Below, one piece after another: positions 8,859-17,957 of a DNA stretch of 64,000 bases. The stretch spans positions 1,841,875-1,905,874 of the forward strand of contig NZ_CP084029.1 in assembly GCF_020181615.1 (NCBI RefSeq), written 5' to 3'. The stretch is from [Mycobacterium] crassicus. Its GTDB lineage: Bacteria; Actinomycetota; Actinomycetes; Mycobacteriales; Mycobacteriaceae. The position numbers and the translations under genes were made by a program. Under the pieces are notes generated by a model that was not told the origin of the DNA, searched no databases, and saw only the letters and a list, made by a program, of their open reading frames with translations. The first letter of the stretch is position 1. Each line of letters begins with the position of its first letter.

Positions 8859-10100
8859 GTGGCCACGAACTCACGCGACAACTACGACGCACACGACCGC
8901 GATCGCATCGTGGCGGAGGCGTCGAAAACCGCCGGCCTGCCCGGAACCGGCGGTCAGCATCGCACCGACTTCGCCCGTGACCGGGCCAGGGTGCTGCACA
9001 GTGCCGCGCTGCGCCGCCTGGCGGACAAGACGCAGGTGGTCGGTCCCCGCGACGGTGACACCCCGCGCACCCGGCTGACCCACTCGTTGGAGGTGGCACA
9101 GATCGGGCGGGGGATGGCGATCGGATTGGGCTGCGACCCGGACCTGGTCGACCTGGCCGGGCTGGCTCACGACATCGGGCATCCGCCGTACGGGCACAAC
9201 GGGGAGCAGGCGCTCAACGAAATCGCCGCAGACTGTGGCGGATTCGAAGGCAATGCGCAGAACTTCCGCATCCTGACCGGACTGGAACCGAAAGTGCTGG
9301 GGCCGGACGGGCGCAGTGCGGGGTTGAACCTGAGTCGGGCGGCGTTGGACGCGGTCACCAAGTATCCGTGGTCGCGGCAGCCCGGCCGGACCAAGTTCGG
9401 GTTCTACGACGACGATCGTGCTGCCGCCGAGTGGATGCGGCAGGGGGCGCCGGAGGGCCGGGTCTGCCTGGAGTCGCAGATCATGGACTGGGCCGATGAC
9501 GTCGCCTACTCGGTGCACGACGTGGAAGACGGTGTCATCGCGGGCCGTATCGACCTGCGCGTGCTCGGCGACCCGGCGACTGTGGCGGAGTTGGCGCGGC
9601 TCGGCGATCCCGACGGGGTCCACGATCTGGCTGAGGCCGCGCGCCGACTCACCGAGTTGCCTGTGGTGGCCGCCGTCGGCGTCTACGACGCCACGCTGTC
9701 GGCCTCGGTGGCGCTCAAACAACTGACCAGCGAACTGGTCGGCCGGTTCGCCTCCGCGGCCATCACCGCGACCCAGGCCGCCGCCGGTCCCGCACCGCTG
9801 AGCCGCTACCAGGCCGACCTGGAGGTGCCCGAACTGGTGCGGGCCGAAGTCGCCGTGTTGAAAACCCTTGCCGTGCAGTTCATCATGTCCGAAGATCAGC
9901 ACCGCAAGATCCAGGCCGCGCAGCGCGATCGGGTTCACGCGGTGGCGCAGCGACTGCTCGCCGGGGCGCCGGACACCCTGGATCCGCTGTTCGTTCCGGC
10001 CTATGCCGCCGCTGCCGACGACGGCGCCCGGCTGCGCGTGATCATCGATCAGATCGCATCCTGCACCGAAGGGCGCTTCGAGCGTCTCGAGACGGGCTAG
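8859..10100 (+). CDS. dgt: Deoxyguanosinetriphosphate triphosphohydrolase-like protein (Dgt)
   Basis: A 413-residue HD-superfamily dNTPase (compare Rv2344c). The HD metal site is visible as H ([14 protein letters not shown]), HD ([19 protein letters not shown]) and a downstream D ([16 protein letters not shown]). It hydrolyses dGTP or other dNTPs to deoxynucleoside and triphosphate, which affects nucleotide pools and replication fidelity, in keeping with dnaG nearby. The start is GTG 8859, 7 bases after TAGACT (8846-8851), with no ribosome binding site, so the mRNA is probably leaderless. The longer frame from 8787 has no homology. Confidence 0.92.
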   Translation: MATNSRDNYDAHDRDRIVAEASKTAGLPGTGGQHRTDFARDRARVLHSAALRRLADKTQVVGPRDGDTPRTRLTHSLEVAQIGRGMAIGLGCDPDLVDLAGLAHDIGHPPYGHNGEQALNEIAADCGGFEGNAQNFRILTGLEPKVLGPDGRSAGLNLSRAALDAVTKYPWSRQPGRTKFGFYDDDRAAAEWMRQGAPEGRVCLESQIMDWADDVAYSVHDVEDGVIAGRIDLRVLGDPATVAELARLGDPDGVHDLAEAARRLTELPVVAAVGVYDATLSASVALKQLTSELVGRFASAAITATQAAAGPAPLSRYQADLEVPELVRAEVAVLKTLAVQFIMSEDQHRKIQAAQRDRVHAVAQRLLAGAPDTLDPLFVPAYAAAADDGARLRVIIDQIASCTEGRFERLETG

Positions 10101-10184
10101 TGACACGGCGGCGGCCCGTCCCCCGCAAGCGGAAGGTGCCCCCAGCACCCGGCTTCGCCGCGTTTGCGACCACCGCGGGCGAAC

Positions 10185-10982
10185 TCAGCCGAGCTTGCTG
10201 GCCTTGTCCATCATCGCCCGCACGGCCTCGATGCTGCTGGTCTGCGGATCGCCCGATCCGGTTGCGTTCTCGGTGCCGGTGAACGCGATCAGGACCCCGA
10301 CGATGCAGTTGCCCTGCACGCCGACGGCCCGGGTGTCGGGGGCCTTGGGACTCTTGTCGAGCACGATGGAGGCGGCCAGCACGTCATCGGTGACTCGGAC
10401 GTCGGTGATGTGCATTTCGGTGCCGCGGAGGGGCGGTGATCCGTCCGAATTGGGGTCGGCGGTGCTGACCGGCAGGCCGTCGCAGGCTTTCCACTGCTCG
10501 GCGAACTTCGCGAACAGCGCCTGGGCGTCGGCGGCGCTGGGCAGGGCGACCACAGACTCCTTGACGAACATCACCCGGGTGTTGAGCGGCTTGAAGCCGT
10601 TGCCGCTCGGCTCGGAATCGATCCACGTCTCACGGGCGTAACTGCGCACGTCGGCCGATTCGTACACGCTCTTCGGCGCGACATCCACGACGCCGACGCA
10701 CTCGCCGGCCGCCGACGAGTCGTCCATCGCTTCCAGTCCGCCGTAGGCCGGCGGGCCGGTGACCGTGGTGAAGGGCTGATCGAGCATGGCGGTCAGTTCG
10801 GTGCCGTCGAGCAGGATCTGCTTGACGGCCTCACCGGTGACGGCACCGGAGGCGCTCTGCGACCGGTTGGGCAGGACCAGCCAGGTCACCAACCCCACCA
10901 CGGCCAGTGCTGCGACACCGATCGCGAGCAGTAGGCGAGGCCGGTTGGATTTCGCCGCCTTCGGCTGCTCGGAACGGCTCAT
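10185..10982 (-). CDS. Membrane-anchored PknH-like sensor-domain protein
   Basis: 265 residues: a short basic cytoplasmic N-terminus, one transmembrane helix (LLLAIGVAALAVVGLVTWLVL, about 17-38) and an extracytoplasmic domain of about 220 residues like the C-terminal sensor domain of PknH and related lipoproteins (LLDGTELTAMLDQPF, AGECVGVVDVAPKSVY, WKACDGLPV, NCIVGVLIAFTG). Three cysteines are visible in the outer domain. There is no kinase domain. GGGAG stands before ATG 10982. It is convergent with dgt and divergent from dnaG, positions where the M. tuberculosis chromosome has no such gene as far as I recall. The ligand is unknown. Confidence 0.8.
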   Translation of the reverse strand: MSRSEQPKAAKSNRPRLLLAIGVAALAVVGLVTWLVLPNRSQSASGAVTGEAVKQILLDGTELTAMLDQPFTTVTGPPAYGGLEAMDDSSAAGECVGVVDVAPKSVYESADVRSYARETWIDSEPSGNGFKPLNTRVMFVKESVVALPSAADAQALFAKFAEQWKACDGLPVSTADPNSDGSPPLRGTEMHITDVRVTDDVLAASIVLDKSPKAPDTRAVGVQGNCIVGVLIAFTGTENATGSGDPQTSSIEAVRAMMDKASKLG

Positions 10983-11052
10983 GAATACTCCCTGACGTCG
11001 ACGTTGACGAACCGAGCTTAAAACATGGCGGCTTGGGGCTGGCTGTGCGCTC

Positions 11053-11058
11053 TACACT
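11053..11058 (+). promoter_or_regulatory. Leaderless -10 element of dnaG
   Basis: TACACT lies 6 bases before the GTG start of dnaG. No ribosome binding site is present, consistent with a leaderless transcript. Confidence 0.6.
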
Positions 11059-11064
11059 GGCCCG

Positions 11065-12966
11065 GTGGCTGGCCGTATCTCCGATCGCGACATCGCCGCT
11101 ATTCGCGAGCGCGTCCGGATCGAGGAAGTGGTCGGCGACTATGTGCAGCTCAGGCGGGCCGGGGCCGACTCGATGAAGGGCCTGTGCCCATTCCACAACG
11201 AGAAGTCGCCGTCGTTTCACGTCCGGCCCAACCACGGCCTCTTCCACTGCTTCGGCTGTGGTGAGGGCGGCGACGTCTACGCCTTCATTCAGAAGATCGA
11301 GCACGCCAGCTTCGTGGAGGCGGTGGAACTGCTGGCTGATCGGGTCGGCCACACCATCACCTACACCGGAGCGTCGGCGACCAACATCCAGCGCGAGCGT
11401 GGCGGCCGCAGCCGGTTGATCGCCGCGAACGCGGCGGCGTGTGAGTTCTATACCGCCGCCTTGGGCACCGCTGAGGCAGCACCGGCGCGAAAGTACCTCA
11501 CCGAACGCAATTTCGACGCCGCCGCCGCCCAGCGGTTCGGCTGCGGCTTCGCCCCGTCCGGTTGGGACAGCTTGACGAAACACCTGCTGCGCAAGGGCTT
11601 TGAGTTCAAGGAGCTCGAGGCGGCCGGCTTGTCCAGGGAGGGGCGCCGAGGTCCGATGGACCGGTTCCACCGCCGGCTGCTGTGGCCGATCCGTTCCTCG
11701 GCGGGGGAGGTGATCGGGTTCGGCGCCCGTCGACTGTTCGACGACGACCCGATGGAAGCCAAGTACGTCAACACCCCCGAAACGACGTTGTACAAGAAGT
11801 CCAATGTGCTGTTCGGCCTCGACCTGGCCAAGCGGGACATCGCGCGCGGGCACCAGGCCATCGTCGTCGAGGGCTATACCGATGTGATGGCCATGCACCT
11901 GGCGGGCGTGACCACCGCGGTCGCCTCGTGCGGCACTGCTTTCGGTGACGAGCACCTGGCGATGCTGCGCCGACTGATGATGGACGACAAGTTCTTTCGC
12001 GGCGAGTTGATCTACGTGTTCGACGGCGACGCGGCGGGGCGGGCTGCGGCGGTCAAGGCCCTCGAAGGCGAACAGCAGCTGGCCGGACAGTCGTTCGTCG
12101 CGGTGGCCGCCGATGGCATGGATCCGTGTGATCTGCGGTTGGCCCACGGCGACGAAGCCCTTCGCGATCTGGTGGCGCGCCGAACTCCGTTGTTCGAGTT
12201 CGCTGTTCGCACCGCGCTGGCCGAGATGGATCTGGACAACGCGGAGGGGCGGGTCGCGGCGCTGCGGCGCTGTGTGCCGATGGTCGCCCAGATCAAGGAC
12301 GGCACACTGCGCGACGAATACGCACGCCAGTTGGCCGGCTGGGTGGGCTGGGACGACGTCGGACAGGTTATCGGCCGGGTACGTGCCGCGGCCAAGGACG
12401 GCGGGCAGCCCAGGCAACGTCCGGCGGCGCGTACGGCCGGCAATCCGGCCGAGCAGCCCACGGTCAAGCGACCCGATCCGGCCGATCCGACGCTGTGGCC
12501 GCAGCGCGAGGCGCTCAAGGCGGCACTGCAGTTCCCGGCGCTGGCCGGGCCGGTGTTCGACACCCTGACGGTGGAGAGCTTCACCCACCCGGGCTATGCG
12601 GCGGTGCGTTCCGCGATCGACGCGGTGGGTGGAACCGCCTGCGCCGGGGCCGGCGGCGCGCAGTGGGTCGAAACGGTGCGCGAGCAGACGCCCTCAACGC
12701 TGACCACCGGGCTTATCCACGAGTTGAGTGTGGAATCGATCCGGGTCGACGACGACAAACTGCCCCGCTACATCGGCGGGGTGCTGGCCCGGTTGCAGGA
12801 GGTGTGGGTGGGCCGGCAGATCGCCGAGGTCAAATCCAAACTGCAGCGCATGTCACCCGTTGAGCACAGCGACGAATACCACGCGTTGTTCGGTGACCTG
12901 GTCGCGATGGAGTCCTACCGGCGCAGCCTGCTGGAGCAGGCCAGCGGAGATGACCTGACCGCCTGA
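11065..12966 (+). CDS. dnaG: DNA primase DnaG
   Basis: 633 residues (compare Rv2343c). It synthesises the RNA primers used at the replication fork. The N-terminal CHC2 zinc domain has CPFH and CFGC (residues about 40-65). The primase core includes RFHRRLLWPIRSSAGEVIGFGAR. The TOPRIM domain holds VVEGYTDVMAMH (catalytic Glu) and VFDGDAAGRAAA (metal Asp pair). A linker rich in Pro, Ala and Arg (about 450-475) leads to the helical C-terminal domain that binds the DnaB helicase. GTG 11065 is supported by the leaderless -10. All key residues are present. Confidence 0.96.
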   Translation: MAGRISDRDIAAIRERVRIEEVVGDYVQLRRAGADSMKGLCPFHNEKSPSFHVRPNHGLFHCFGCGEGGDVYAFIQKIEHASFVEAVELLADRVGHTITYTGASATNIQRERGGRSRLIAANAAACEFYTAALGTAEAAPARKYLTERNFDAAAAQRFGCGFAPSGWDSLTKHLLRKGFEFKELEAAGLSREGRRGPMDRFHRRLLWPIRSSAGEVIGFGARRLFDDDPMEAKYVNTPETTLYKKSNVLFGLDLAKRDIARGHQAIVVEGYTDVMAMHLAGVTTAVASCGTAFGDEHLAMLRRLMMDDKFFRGELIYVFDGDAAGRAAAVKALEGEQQLAGQSFVAVAADGMDPCDLRLAHGDEALRDLVARRTPLFEFAVRTALAEMDLDNAEGRVAALRRCVPMVAQIKDGTLRDEYARQLAGWVGWDDVGQVIGRVRAAAKDGGQPRQRPAARTAGNPAEQPTVKRPDPADPTLWPQREALKAALQFPALAGPVFDTLTVESFTHPGYAAVRSAIDAVGGTACAGAGGAQWVETVREQTPSTLTTGLIHELSVESIRVDDDKLPRYIGGVLARLQEVWVGRQIAEVKSKLQRMSPVEHSDEYHALFGDLVAMESYRRSLLEQASGDDLTA

Positions 12967-12978
12967 GGGGTGGCGGAT

Positions 12979-13233
12979 TCAGCGCGAATCGGGGTCCTGC
13001 GGGTTGTCCGGCCGCACCACCGTGGTGCCGTCCTCGAGTTCGGTCAGCGTCACCATCTTCGGGTCGGGATGGATCCGGTTCGCGATGGTGCGGCGCCCCT
13101 TGTCGATCACCGATCTGGCGACCGGACTGCTGGTCATCGCGTGGTAGGTGCCGACGATCTGCTCGTAGCGTCGGCGTCCGGCCTTCGTGCCCATCACGTA
13201 GCCGACGCCCATCACCACGACGTATCCGATCAA
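12979..13233 (-). CDS. Conserved small protein (Rv2342-like)
   Basis: 84 residues with a short hydrophobic N-terminus (IGYVVVMGVGYVMGTKAGRRR), then a helical region (YEQIVGTYHAMTSSPVARSVIDKGRRTIANR) and a short tail ending DNPQDPDSR. Its position, convergent to dnaG, and its size match Rv2342 of M. tuberculosis. The glycine-rich hydrophobic start followed by arginines resembles YtxH-like small membrane-associated proteins; that is only a resemblance. The start is TTG at 13233 with AAGGGGCC upstream. Confidence 0.75.
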   Translation of the reverse strand: MIGYVVVMGVGYVMGTKAGRRRYEQIVGTYHAMTSSPVARSVIDKGRRTIANRIHPDPKMVTLTELEDGTTVVRPDNPQDPDSR

Positions 13234-13366
13234 TGCGGCCCCTTAAAACAGACGGTGCGGTGTTTCCATCCTGCCTCACGCGGCCCCCGGGTGTTTCGGT
13301 GCGACCCCCGTTGGTCGGGACTGCGATCCGTATGCGCTACAGTCTTGGAGTCCACGAGGACAGCAG

Positions 13367-13442
13367 TCCCCTGTAGCTCAATTGGCAGAGCATTCGGCTG
13401 TTAACCGGAGGGTTGGTGGTTCGAGTCCACCCGGGGGAGCCA
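13367..13442 (+). tRNA. tRNA-Asn (anticodon GTT), CCA encoded
   Basis: A full cloverleaf: acceptor TCCCCTG pairs with CGGGGGA, the D arm is GCTCAATTGGCAGAGC, the anticodon loop is CTGTTAA with GTT, and the T arm GGTGG-TTCGAGT-CCACC is perfect. The discriminator is G and the genomic CCA occupies 13440-13442. Confidence 0.97.
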
Positions 13443-13469
13443 CGTTTGAAAAGCGGCGCCGGTCTGGCG

Positions 13470-13865
13470 TCAGTCCAGCCGGGGAATCACCGAAGGACCA
13501 GTCTGCTGAGGCTGGGCCGGTGCGGCGAACATCGACTGCTGTGACTGCGGCCCTTGTTGCTGTTGCTGTGCCGCGCGGGCCTGTGCGATCGCGTTGATCA
13601 GCGGGCTGGCGGCCATCATCTCGCGGCGCTCTTCTTCGCTCAGCTCGTAGATCGCCCATGCACCCCAGGCGGCCGGGCGCACATACAGGGTGACCTGCTG
13701 GCGGCCATTGTTGAAGACGGCCGGAATCGCAACGGCCCGATCGGTGACGGCGAAGCTCGCCATCTCCTCGGTGATCCGCTGGATGTCGGCGGAATCCTGC
13801 AGCTCATAGGTCGGCGACTGGCCGCCCTTGGTCGGTGTGGCGTTCAGCGCGAGGAACCACGCCAT
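13470..13865 (-). CDS. Conserved hypothetical protein with Gln-rich tail
   Basis: 131 residues. Residues 1-85 look like a compact mixed fold (MAWFLALNATPTKGG, FAVTDRAVAIPAVFNNGRQQVTLYVRPAAWGAWAIYEL). Residues 90-131 are low complexity, with five consecutive glutamines and more Gln, Pro and Ala. There is no signal peptide or membrane helix. A strong ribosome binding site AAAGGAG precedes ATG 13865. No family or function was recognised. Confidence 0.75.
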   Translation of the reverse strand: MAWFLALNATPTKGGQSPTYELQDSADIQRITEEMASFAVTDRAVAIPAVFNNGRQQVTLYVRPAAWGAWAIYELSEEERREMMAASPLINAIAQARAAQQQQQGPQSQQSMFAAPAQPQQTGPSVIPRLD

Positions 13866-13928
13866 GGTTGGTACTCCTTTGTTCTTGGGCGTCGATGCCG
13901 ACAGCCTATAGACGCATGTCCGGTGGAT

Positions 13929-15863
13929 TCATCGGCGGTCGTCAACCAGCAGATGCTCGGGATGCAGCATCTCGGCGTACCGCAGCTGTTCGGGGATGCC
14001 GAACCCGTCGACCAGGATTTCGGCGTGCGGTCGCAGTTTCCGGCACCGGTCGTTGATGCCGCGGGTGACGGCCTTGGCCCGATCGGTGGACAGGTACCGG
14101 TGCTCGATGTACCAGGCTTTGTCGTCTTCGATGACGCTCAGCGCATACAGGTCGCACACCGACTCCAGCAGCTCGCGGGCGTCGGCATCCGGGCAGGATT
14201 CGATGCCCGCGACGAACGCCTCCAGTACGACCCGGTCGATGTGGGCGACAGCCGCGTGCAACACGTGGTCCTGCACCGCGTTGAAGGCGTCGAAGTCGCT
14301 CATCTCCTCGGACTTGGCCCGCAGCCGGCGTGCCACCGACGTCAGCAGATACTCCTCGCGATCTTCGAACATGTGCACCTGCGTGCCCCGGTTGAACAGG
14401 CTGCCCTCCTCTTCGCTGTCCTGGCGGGCGTCCACGATCGTCTGGATGATCGTCTCTGCAGCAGTGCGTTTGAGCACTCGGTCGCTGACGGTCTCGGCGG
14501 CGAACCGTACCCAGTCGACCGGGCTCATGCCCGCGATGTCGTCGGCGTAGGCGGTCAGCAGTTGCTTGGCCACCAGCTGGGTCAGCACATGGTTGTCGCC
14601 CTCGAAGGTGGTGAACACGTCGGTGTCGGCGCGCAGCGCGATCAGCCGGTTCTCGGCCATGTAGCCCGCGCCGCCGCAGGCTTCCCGCGCCTCCTGGATC
14701 GCCTTCGATGCGTGCCAGGTGTTGGCCGCTTTGAGACCGGCTGCCCGCGCCTCGAGCTCACGCTGCTCCTCGGCGTCGGGCGTGTCGATGGTCTGCAGGT
14801 CGTGGCAGCGGCTCACCAGCTCGTTCTGGGCGAACTGCAGCGCATAGGAGCGGGCGATCAGCGGGAACAGCCGGCGCTGGTGCGCCAGGTAGTCCATGAT
14901 CAGCACTTCGCGCTCGGTTCCGTTATCGTCGGGCGCGCTGAACTGCCTGCGCTGCAACGCATACCGGGTGGCGATGTCCAGTGCGACCCGTGCCGCCGCG
15001 CCCGCGCTGCCGCCGACGGAAACCCGGCCTCGGATCAGGGTGCCGATCATGGTGAAGAACCGCCGGCCGTCGCTTTCGATCGGGGAGCGGTAGCTGCCGT
15101 CGGGTTCGACATCGGCGTATCTGTTCAGCAGATTCTCCCGCGGAATCCGGACCTGGTCGAAGACGATGCGGCCGTTGTCCACCCCGGGCAGCCCACCCTT
15201 GTAGTGACAGTCCGAGGTGGTCACGCCGGGCAGATCATTGCCGTCCGTGTCGCGGATCGGCACCAGAAAGCAATGCACGCCATGGTTTTTGCCCGCGGTG
15301 ATCAGCTGGGCGAATACCGCGGCGACGGTGGCGGTTTCGGCCGCGCCGCCGATGTAGTCCTTGCGTGCGGTTGCGGTGGCGGAGTCGATGACGAACTCGC
15401 TCGTCTCGGGGTCGTAGGTGGCGATGGTCTCCAGCGCCTGCACGTCACTGCCGTGGCCGGTCTCGGTCATGGCGAAGCACCCGAGTACGTCGAGGTCGAT
15501 GATCTTCTGCACGTAGGCCCGGTGGTGCCGCTCGGTGCCGAGGTTTTCCACTGCGCCGCCGAACAGCCCCCACTGCACCCCGGCCTTGACCATCAGCGAC
15601 AGGTCCGACATGGCCAGCATCTCGATCATGCTGACCGCCGCGCCCACATCGCCGGTGCCACCGTGCTCCTTACGGAAACTGTCGGCGGCCACGCCGGCAC
15701 CCGCCATGATCTTGAGTTGCTCGGCGACCTTGGCGCGGGCGATCACCGTGTTCGGTGTGTGGTGTGGTCGGAATTTCTCATCGGACAGGGTGGCCCGGAC
15801 CTGGTTTTTCACGTCTCGCCAGCGGCCGTCCAACGTGTCGCGCAGTGCATCGGAGGTGGTCAC
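13929..15863 (-). CDS. Acyl-CoA oxidase/dehydrogenase family flavoprotein
   Basis: 644 residues, the length of peroxisomal-type acyl-CoA oxidases rather than the roughly 380 of bacterial dehydrogenases. The FAD/substrate region has FAMTETGHGSDVQALET, the middle domain has GGLPGVDNGRIVFDQVRIPRENLLNRYADV, and the helical domain has the catalytic-glutamate region TFEGDNHVLTQLVAKQLL. A C-terminal oxidase-type domain follows from about residue 470. It introduces the 2,3-double bond in acyl-CoA during beta-oxidation; whether oxygen or an electron-transfer flavoprotein is the acceptor cannot be read. GTG 15863 is 6 bases after TACCGT (15870-15875), a leaderless start; the frame further upstream overlaps the divergent gene and lacks homology. 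Confidence 0.9.
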   Translation of the reverse strand: MTTSDALRDTLDGRWRDVKNQVRATLSDEKFRPHHTPNTVIARAKVAEQLKIMAGAGVAADSFRKEHGGTGDVGAAVSMIEMLAMSDLSLMVKAGVQWGLFGGAVENLGTERHHRAYVQKIIDLDVLGCFAMTETGHGSDVQALETIATYDPETSEFVIDSATATARKDYIGGAAETATVAAVFAQLITAGKNHGVHCFLVPIRDTDGNDLPGVTTSDCHYKGGLPGVDNGRIVFDQVRIPRENLLNRYADVEPDGSYRSPIESDGRRFFTMIGTLIRGRVSVGGSAGAAARVALDIATRYALQRRQFSAPDDNGTEREVLIMDYLAHQRRLFPLIARSYALQFAQNELVSRCHDLQTIDTPDAEEQRELEARAAGLKAANTWHASKAIQEAREACGGAGYMAENRLIALRADTDVFTTFEGDNHVLTQLVAKQLLTAYADDIAGMSPVDWVRFAAETVSDRVLKRTAAETIIQTIVDARQDSEEEGSLFNRGTQVHMFEDREEYLLTSVARRLRAKSEEMSDFDAFNAVQDHVLHAAVAHIDRVVLEAFVAGIESCPDADARELLESVCDLYALSVIEDDKAWYIEHRYLSTDRAKAVTRGINDRCRKLRPHAEILVDGFGIPEQLRYAEMLHPEHLLVDDRR

Positions 15864-15869
15864 CTCTGC

Positions 15870-15875
15870 ACGGTA
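15870..15875 (-). promoter_or_regulatory. Leaderless -10 element of the acyl-CoA oxidase gene
   Basis: Read on the minus strand this is TACCGT, 6 bases before GTG 15863. The same hexamer and spacing occur before tldD. Confidence 0.55.
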
Positions 15876-15915
15876 TCCACGCGGCCCGCCCGCTAAACCG
15901 GGTTTAAATAACGGT

Positions 15916-17058
15916 GTGCGTTGGAAATTGAGCCGGTTGCCGGCGCTGTGCTGTGTGCTGGTCGCGAGCTGCGCGCCGTGTGAAGTCCCCGAGGTGGCGC
16001 CGGGACTGGAATATCTCGGCCAGGCCCGACTCGCGCCGCACACGATGATCGACGGCACCGTCGTCGGCGGCCTGTCGGGGATCAGTTACGACGCGGGCCG
16101 GGACTGCTTCTACGTGATCAGCGACGACCGGTCGGCGACGGGACCGGCCCGGTTCTACACGGTACGGCTGGCGCTGTCGGATCGCGGCGTCGACGACATC
16201 ACCGTGAGCGCCGTTCACCCGCTGCTGGACGAGGGCGGGCGGCCGTTCGGACCCTTGGACGTCGACAGTTCACCGCCCGTCGTGCCCCCGGACCCCGAAG
16301 GAATCGCGTTCGACAGCGGCCGGCAACGGCTGTACTGGTCGTCGGAGGGGGAGCGGCGTACCGGCCGGCACGGTGCGGTGTTGGCCGACCCCTGGATCCG
16401 GATCGCCGGGCTCGACGGCGGCTACCTGGGTCGATTCGACATACCACCGCAGCTGGCCATGTCGGCGCAGCACACCGGGCCGCGGCGCAACACCACGCTC
16501 GAAGGGCTGAGTCTGACCGCCGACGGCCGGATGCTCTTCGCCGCGATGGAAGGGCCGGGCTACGACGACGGCGTTCCGCCGGATCGGTCCCGCGGTGCGC
16601 TGACCCGTATCACCGCCTATCGGCTGGACGACGGCGACGAGTGGGCCACGCCGGTGGCCCAGTACGCCTATCTGTTGGAGCCGGCGACCGCCCCGGCCCA
16701 AACCAATGGGCTGACCGATCTGGTGGCGTTGTCGGACACCACGTTCCTGGTGATCGAGCGGGCATTCAGCACGCGTCCGACGGTGCGGCTGTTTCGGGCC
16801 GACATCGGTTCCGGCCCGGGGGCCACCGACGTGCTCGGGATGCCGGCCCTGGCCGGGGCGGCGGTGACTCCGATGACCAAGACACTGGTGGCCGACCTGT
16901 CCACCACACCGGGGCTGGATCCGCTGGACAACATCGAGGGGATCACGCTGGGCCCGCGGCTGCCCGACGGCCGGCAAACGTTGGTGCTGGTCAGCGACGA
17001 CAACTTCTCGCCGCGTGAGGTGACCCAGTTCCTGGTGTTCACGATACCGGCGCACTAG
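15916..17058 (+). CDS. Esterase-like (phytase-superfamily fold) lipoprotein
   Basis: 380 residues. The N-terminus has a lipoprotein signal (RWKLSRLPALCCVLVASC, lipobox VASC with Cys19). The mature part matches the esterase-like-activity-of-phytase family: GTVVGGLSGISYDAGRDCFYVISDDRS, PPDPEGIAFDS, NTTLEGLSLTADGRMLFAAMEGP, NGLTDLVALSDTTFLVIERAF and DNIEGITLGPRLPDGRQTLVLVSDDNF, which read as blades of a beta-propeller. The substrate is unknown; phosphoesters or lipids at the cell surface are possible. Start GTG 15916 was chosen because the signal peptide begins there. It is divergent from the acyl-CoA oxidase with 52 bases between starts. Confidence 0.85.
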   Translation: MRWKLSRLPALCCVLVASCAPCEVPEVAPGLEYLGQARLAPHTMIDGTVVGGLSGISYDAGRDCFYVISDDRSATGPARFYTVRLALSDRGVDDITVSAVHPLLDEGGRPFGPLDVDSSPPVVPPDPEGIAFDSGRQRLYWSSEGERRTGRHGAVLADPWIRIAGLDGGYLGRFDIPPQLAMSAQHTGPRRNTTLEGLSLTADGRMLFAAMEGPGYDDGVPPDRSRGALTRITAYRLDDGDEWATPVAQYAYLLEPATAPAQTNGLTDLVALSDTTFLVIERAFSTRPTVRLFRADIGSGPGATDVLGMPALAGAAVTPMTKTLVADLSTTPGLDPLDNIEGITLGPRLPDGRQTLVLVSDDNFSPREVTQFLVFTIPAH

Positions 17059-17208
17059 GAGTTGCATCGGATAACGATTAACTCCGGCGGGCCGGACCTG
17101 CGCAGACTGAATGAGCACGCGTGCCTCGGAATTCGTAGTTTTCGAATGCCACCTAGTGCAATTGACGATCTGGAGTATCGAAAAGGGTCAAGTTGATCAC
17201 TGGACTGA

Positions 17209-17214
17209 TAGCGT
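17209..17214 (+). promoter_or_regulatory. -10 element upstream of a leaderless mini-ORF
   Basis: TAGCGT fits TANNNT and is 7 bases upstream of the ATG of a 16-codon ORF that runs into the tetR start. Confidence 0.45.
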
Positions 17215-17221
17215 TAGCACG

Positions 17222-17272
17222 ATGCGGGGCGACTGCCGGTTAGTGACGAGGCTGAGATCGCGCGTTGGCTGA
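17222..17272 (+). CDS. Possible 16-residue leader peptide overlapping tetR
   Basis: ATG at 17222 opens MRGDCRLVTRLRSRVG and stops at 17270-17272, overlapping the TTG start of the TetR gene by 8 bases. It follows a -10 hexamer at leaderless spacing. The TetR gene has a weak start and no ribosome binding site, so termination-reinitiation from this peptide is plausible. The peptide is Arg-rich with one Cys. It is too short for homology to help; the evidence is architecture only. Confidence 0.4.
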   Translation: MRGDCRLVTRLRSRVG

Positions 17273-17957
17273 CTCCACCGACCGGCGCGCCGATGCCACG
17301 CGCCAGCAGATCATTCGCGCCGCTGCGCATCAGTTCGCCCAGCGGGCCTATCACGACGTCGGCCTTGACGATATTCTCGCCGAAGCGGAGTTGACCAAGG
17401 GCGCAATGTATTTCCATTTCCGGTCCAAGCACGCGCTGGCACTGGCCGTCATCGAGGGACAACTCGCCCGGGCGGGCGCGGCGGTGCAGGACCTGGTGGA
17501 TCGCAAGCTCTCCGGACTGGAAACCCTGATCGACTTCGGTTATCAGATGGCGGTCGAGGACATCAACAGCGATGCCGCCCGCGCGATGCTGCATCTGTTG
17601 CCGGTGGTCGGCCGGACCGAGGGTCTGCAGACCAAGGTGCTCGACGACGCTGTGGCAGCGTTGAGCGTGGTGGCCGAGCGTGCCATCGTCGAAGGCGACG
17701 TCGTCGACGCCGACCCGCAGGACGTGACCCGGATGCTGCTGGCGCTGTACCTGGGGTTGCGCCAGGCGGGCGATCTCGATGCGCCCGAACAGTTCCTGCG
17801 CCGGTTCGAGCGGGGCTGGGCGGTAGTGCTGCCCGGCGTGGTGCCCATCGATCGGATCGACTATTTCCTCCAGTTCATTCGGCGGCGCACCGCGTTGGCC
17901 ATCAAGGCCACATCAGGCGCGGAGAGTCCCGACGTAGCCGACGACCGAGTCGGCTGA
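17265..17957 (+). CDS. TetR-family regulator, ScbR/ArpA-like N-terminus
   Basis: 230 residues. The helix-turn-helix (HQFAQRAYHDVGLDDILAEAELTKGAMYFHFRSKHALALAVIEGQ) has the MYFHF motif seen in gamma-butyrolactone-receptor-like TetR proteins of actinobacteria. The C-terminal ligand domain is divergent. The ligand is unknown; the receptor-type resemblance is in the DNA-binding part only. The start is TTG 17265 without a ribosome binding site, perhaps coupled to the mini-ORF before it. Its stop TGA shares one base with the ATG of a second TetR gene. Confidence 0.85.
   Translation: MADSTDRRADATRQQIIRAAAHQFAQRAYHDVGLDDILAEAELTKGAMYFHFRSKHALALAVIEGQLARAGAAVQDLVDRKLSGLETLIDFGYQMAVEDINSDAARAMLHLLPVVGRTEGLQTKVLDDAVAALSVVAERAIVEGDVVDADPQDVTRMLLALYLGLRQAGDLDAPEQFLRRFERGWAVVLPGVVPIDRIDYFLQFIRRRTALAIKATSGAESPDVADDRVG

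Noticed and set aside
10831..12588. 585-aa minus-strand ORF opposite dnaG
   Set aside because: High-GC shadow without homology, lying opposite the conserved primase.
13554..15896. 780-aa plus-strand ORF opposite the acyl-CoA oxidase
   Set aside because: Antisense shadow; the oxidase frame carries all family motifs.
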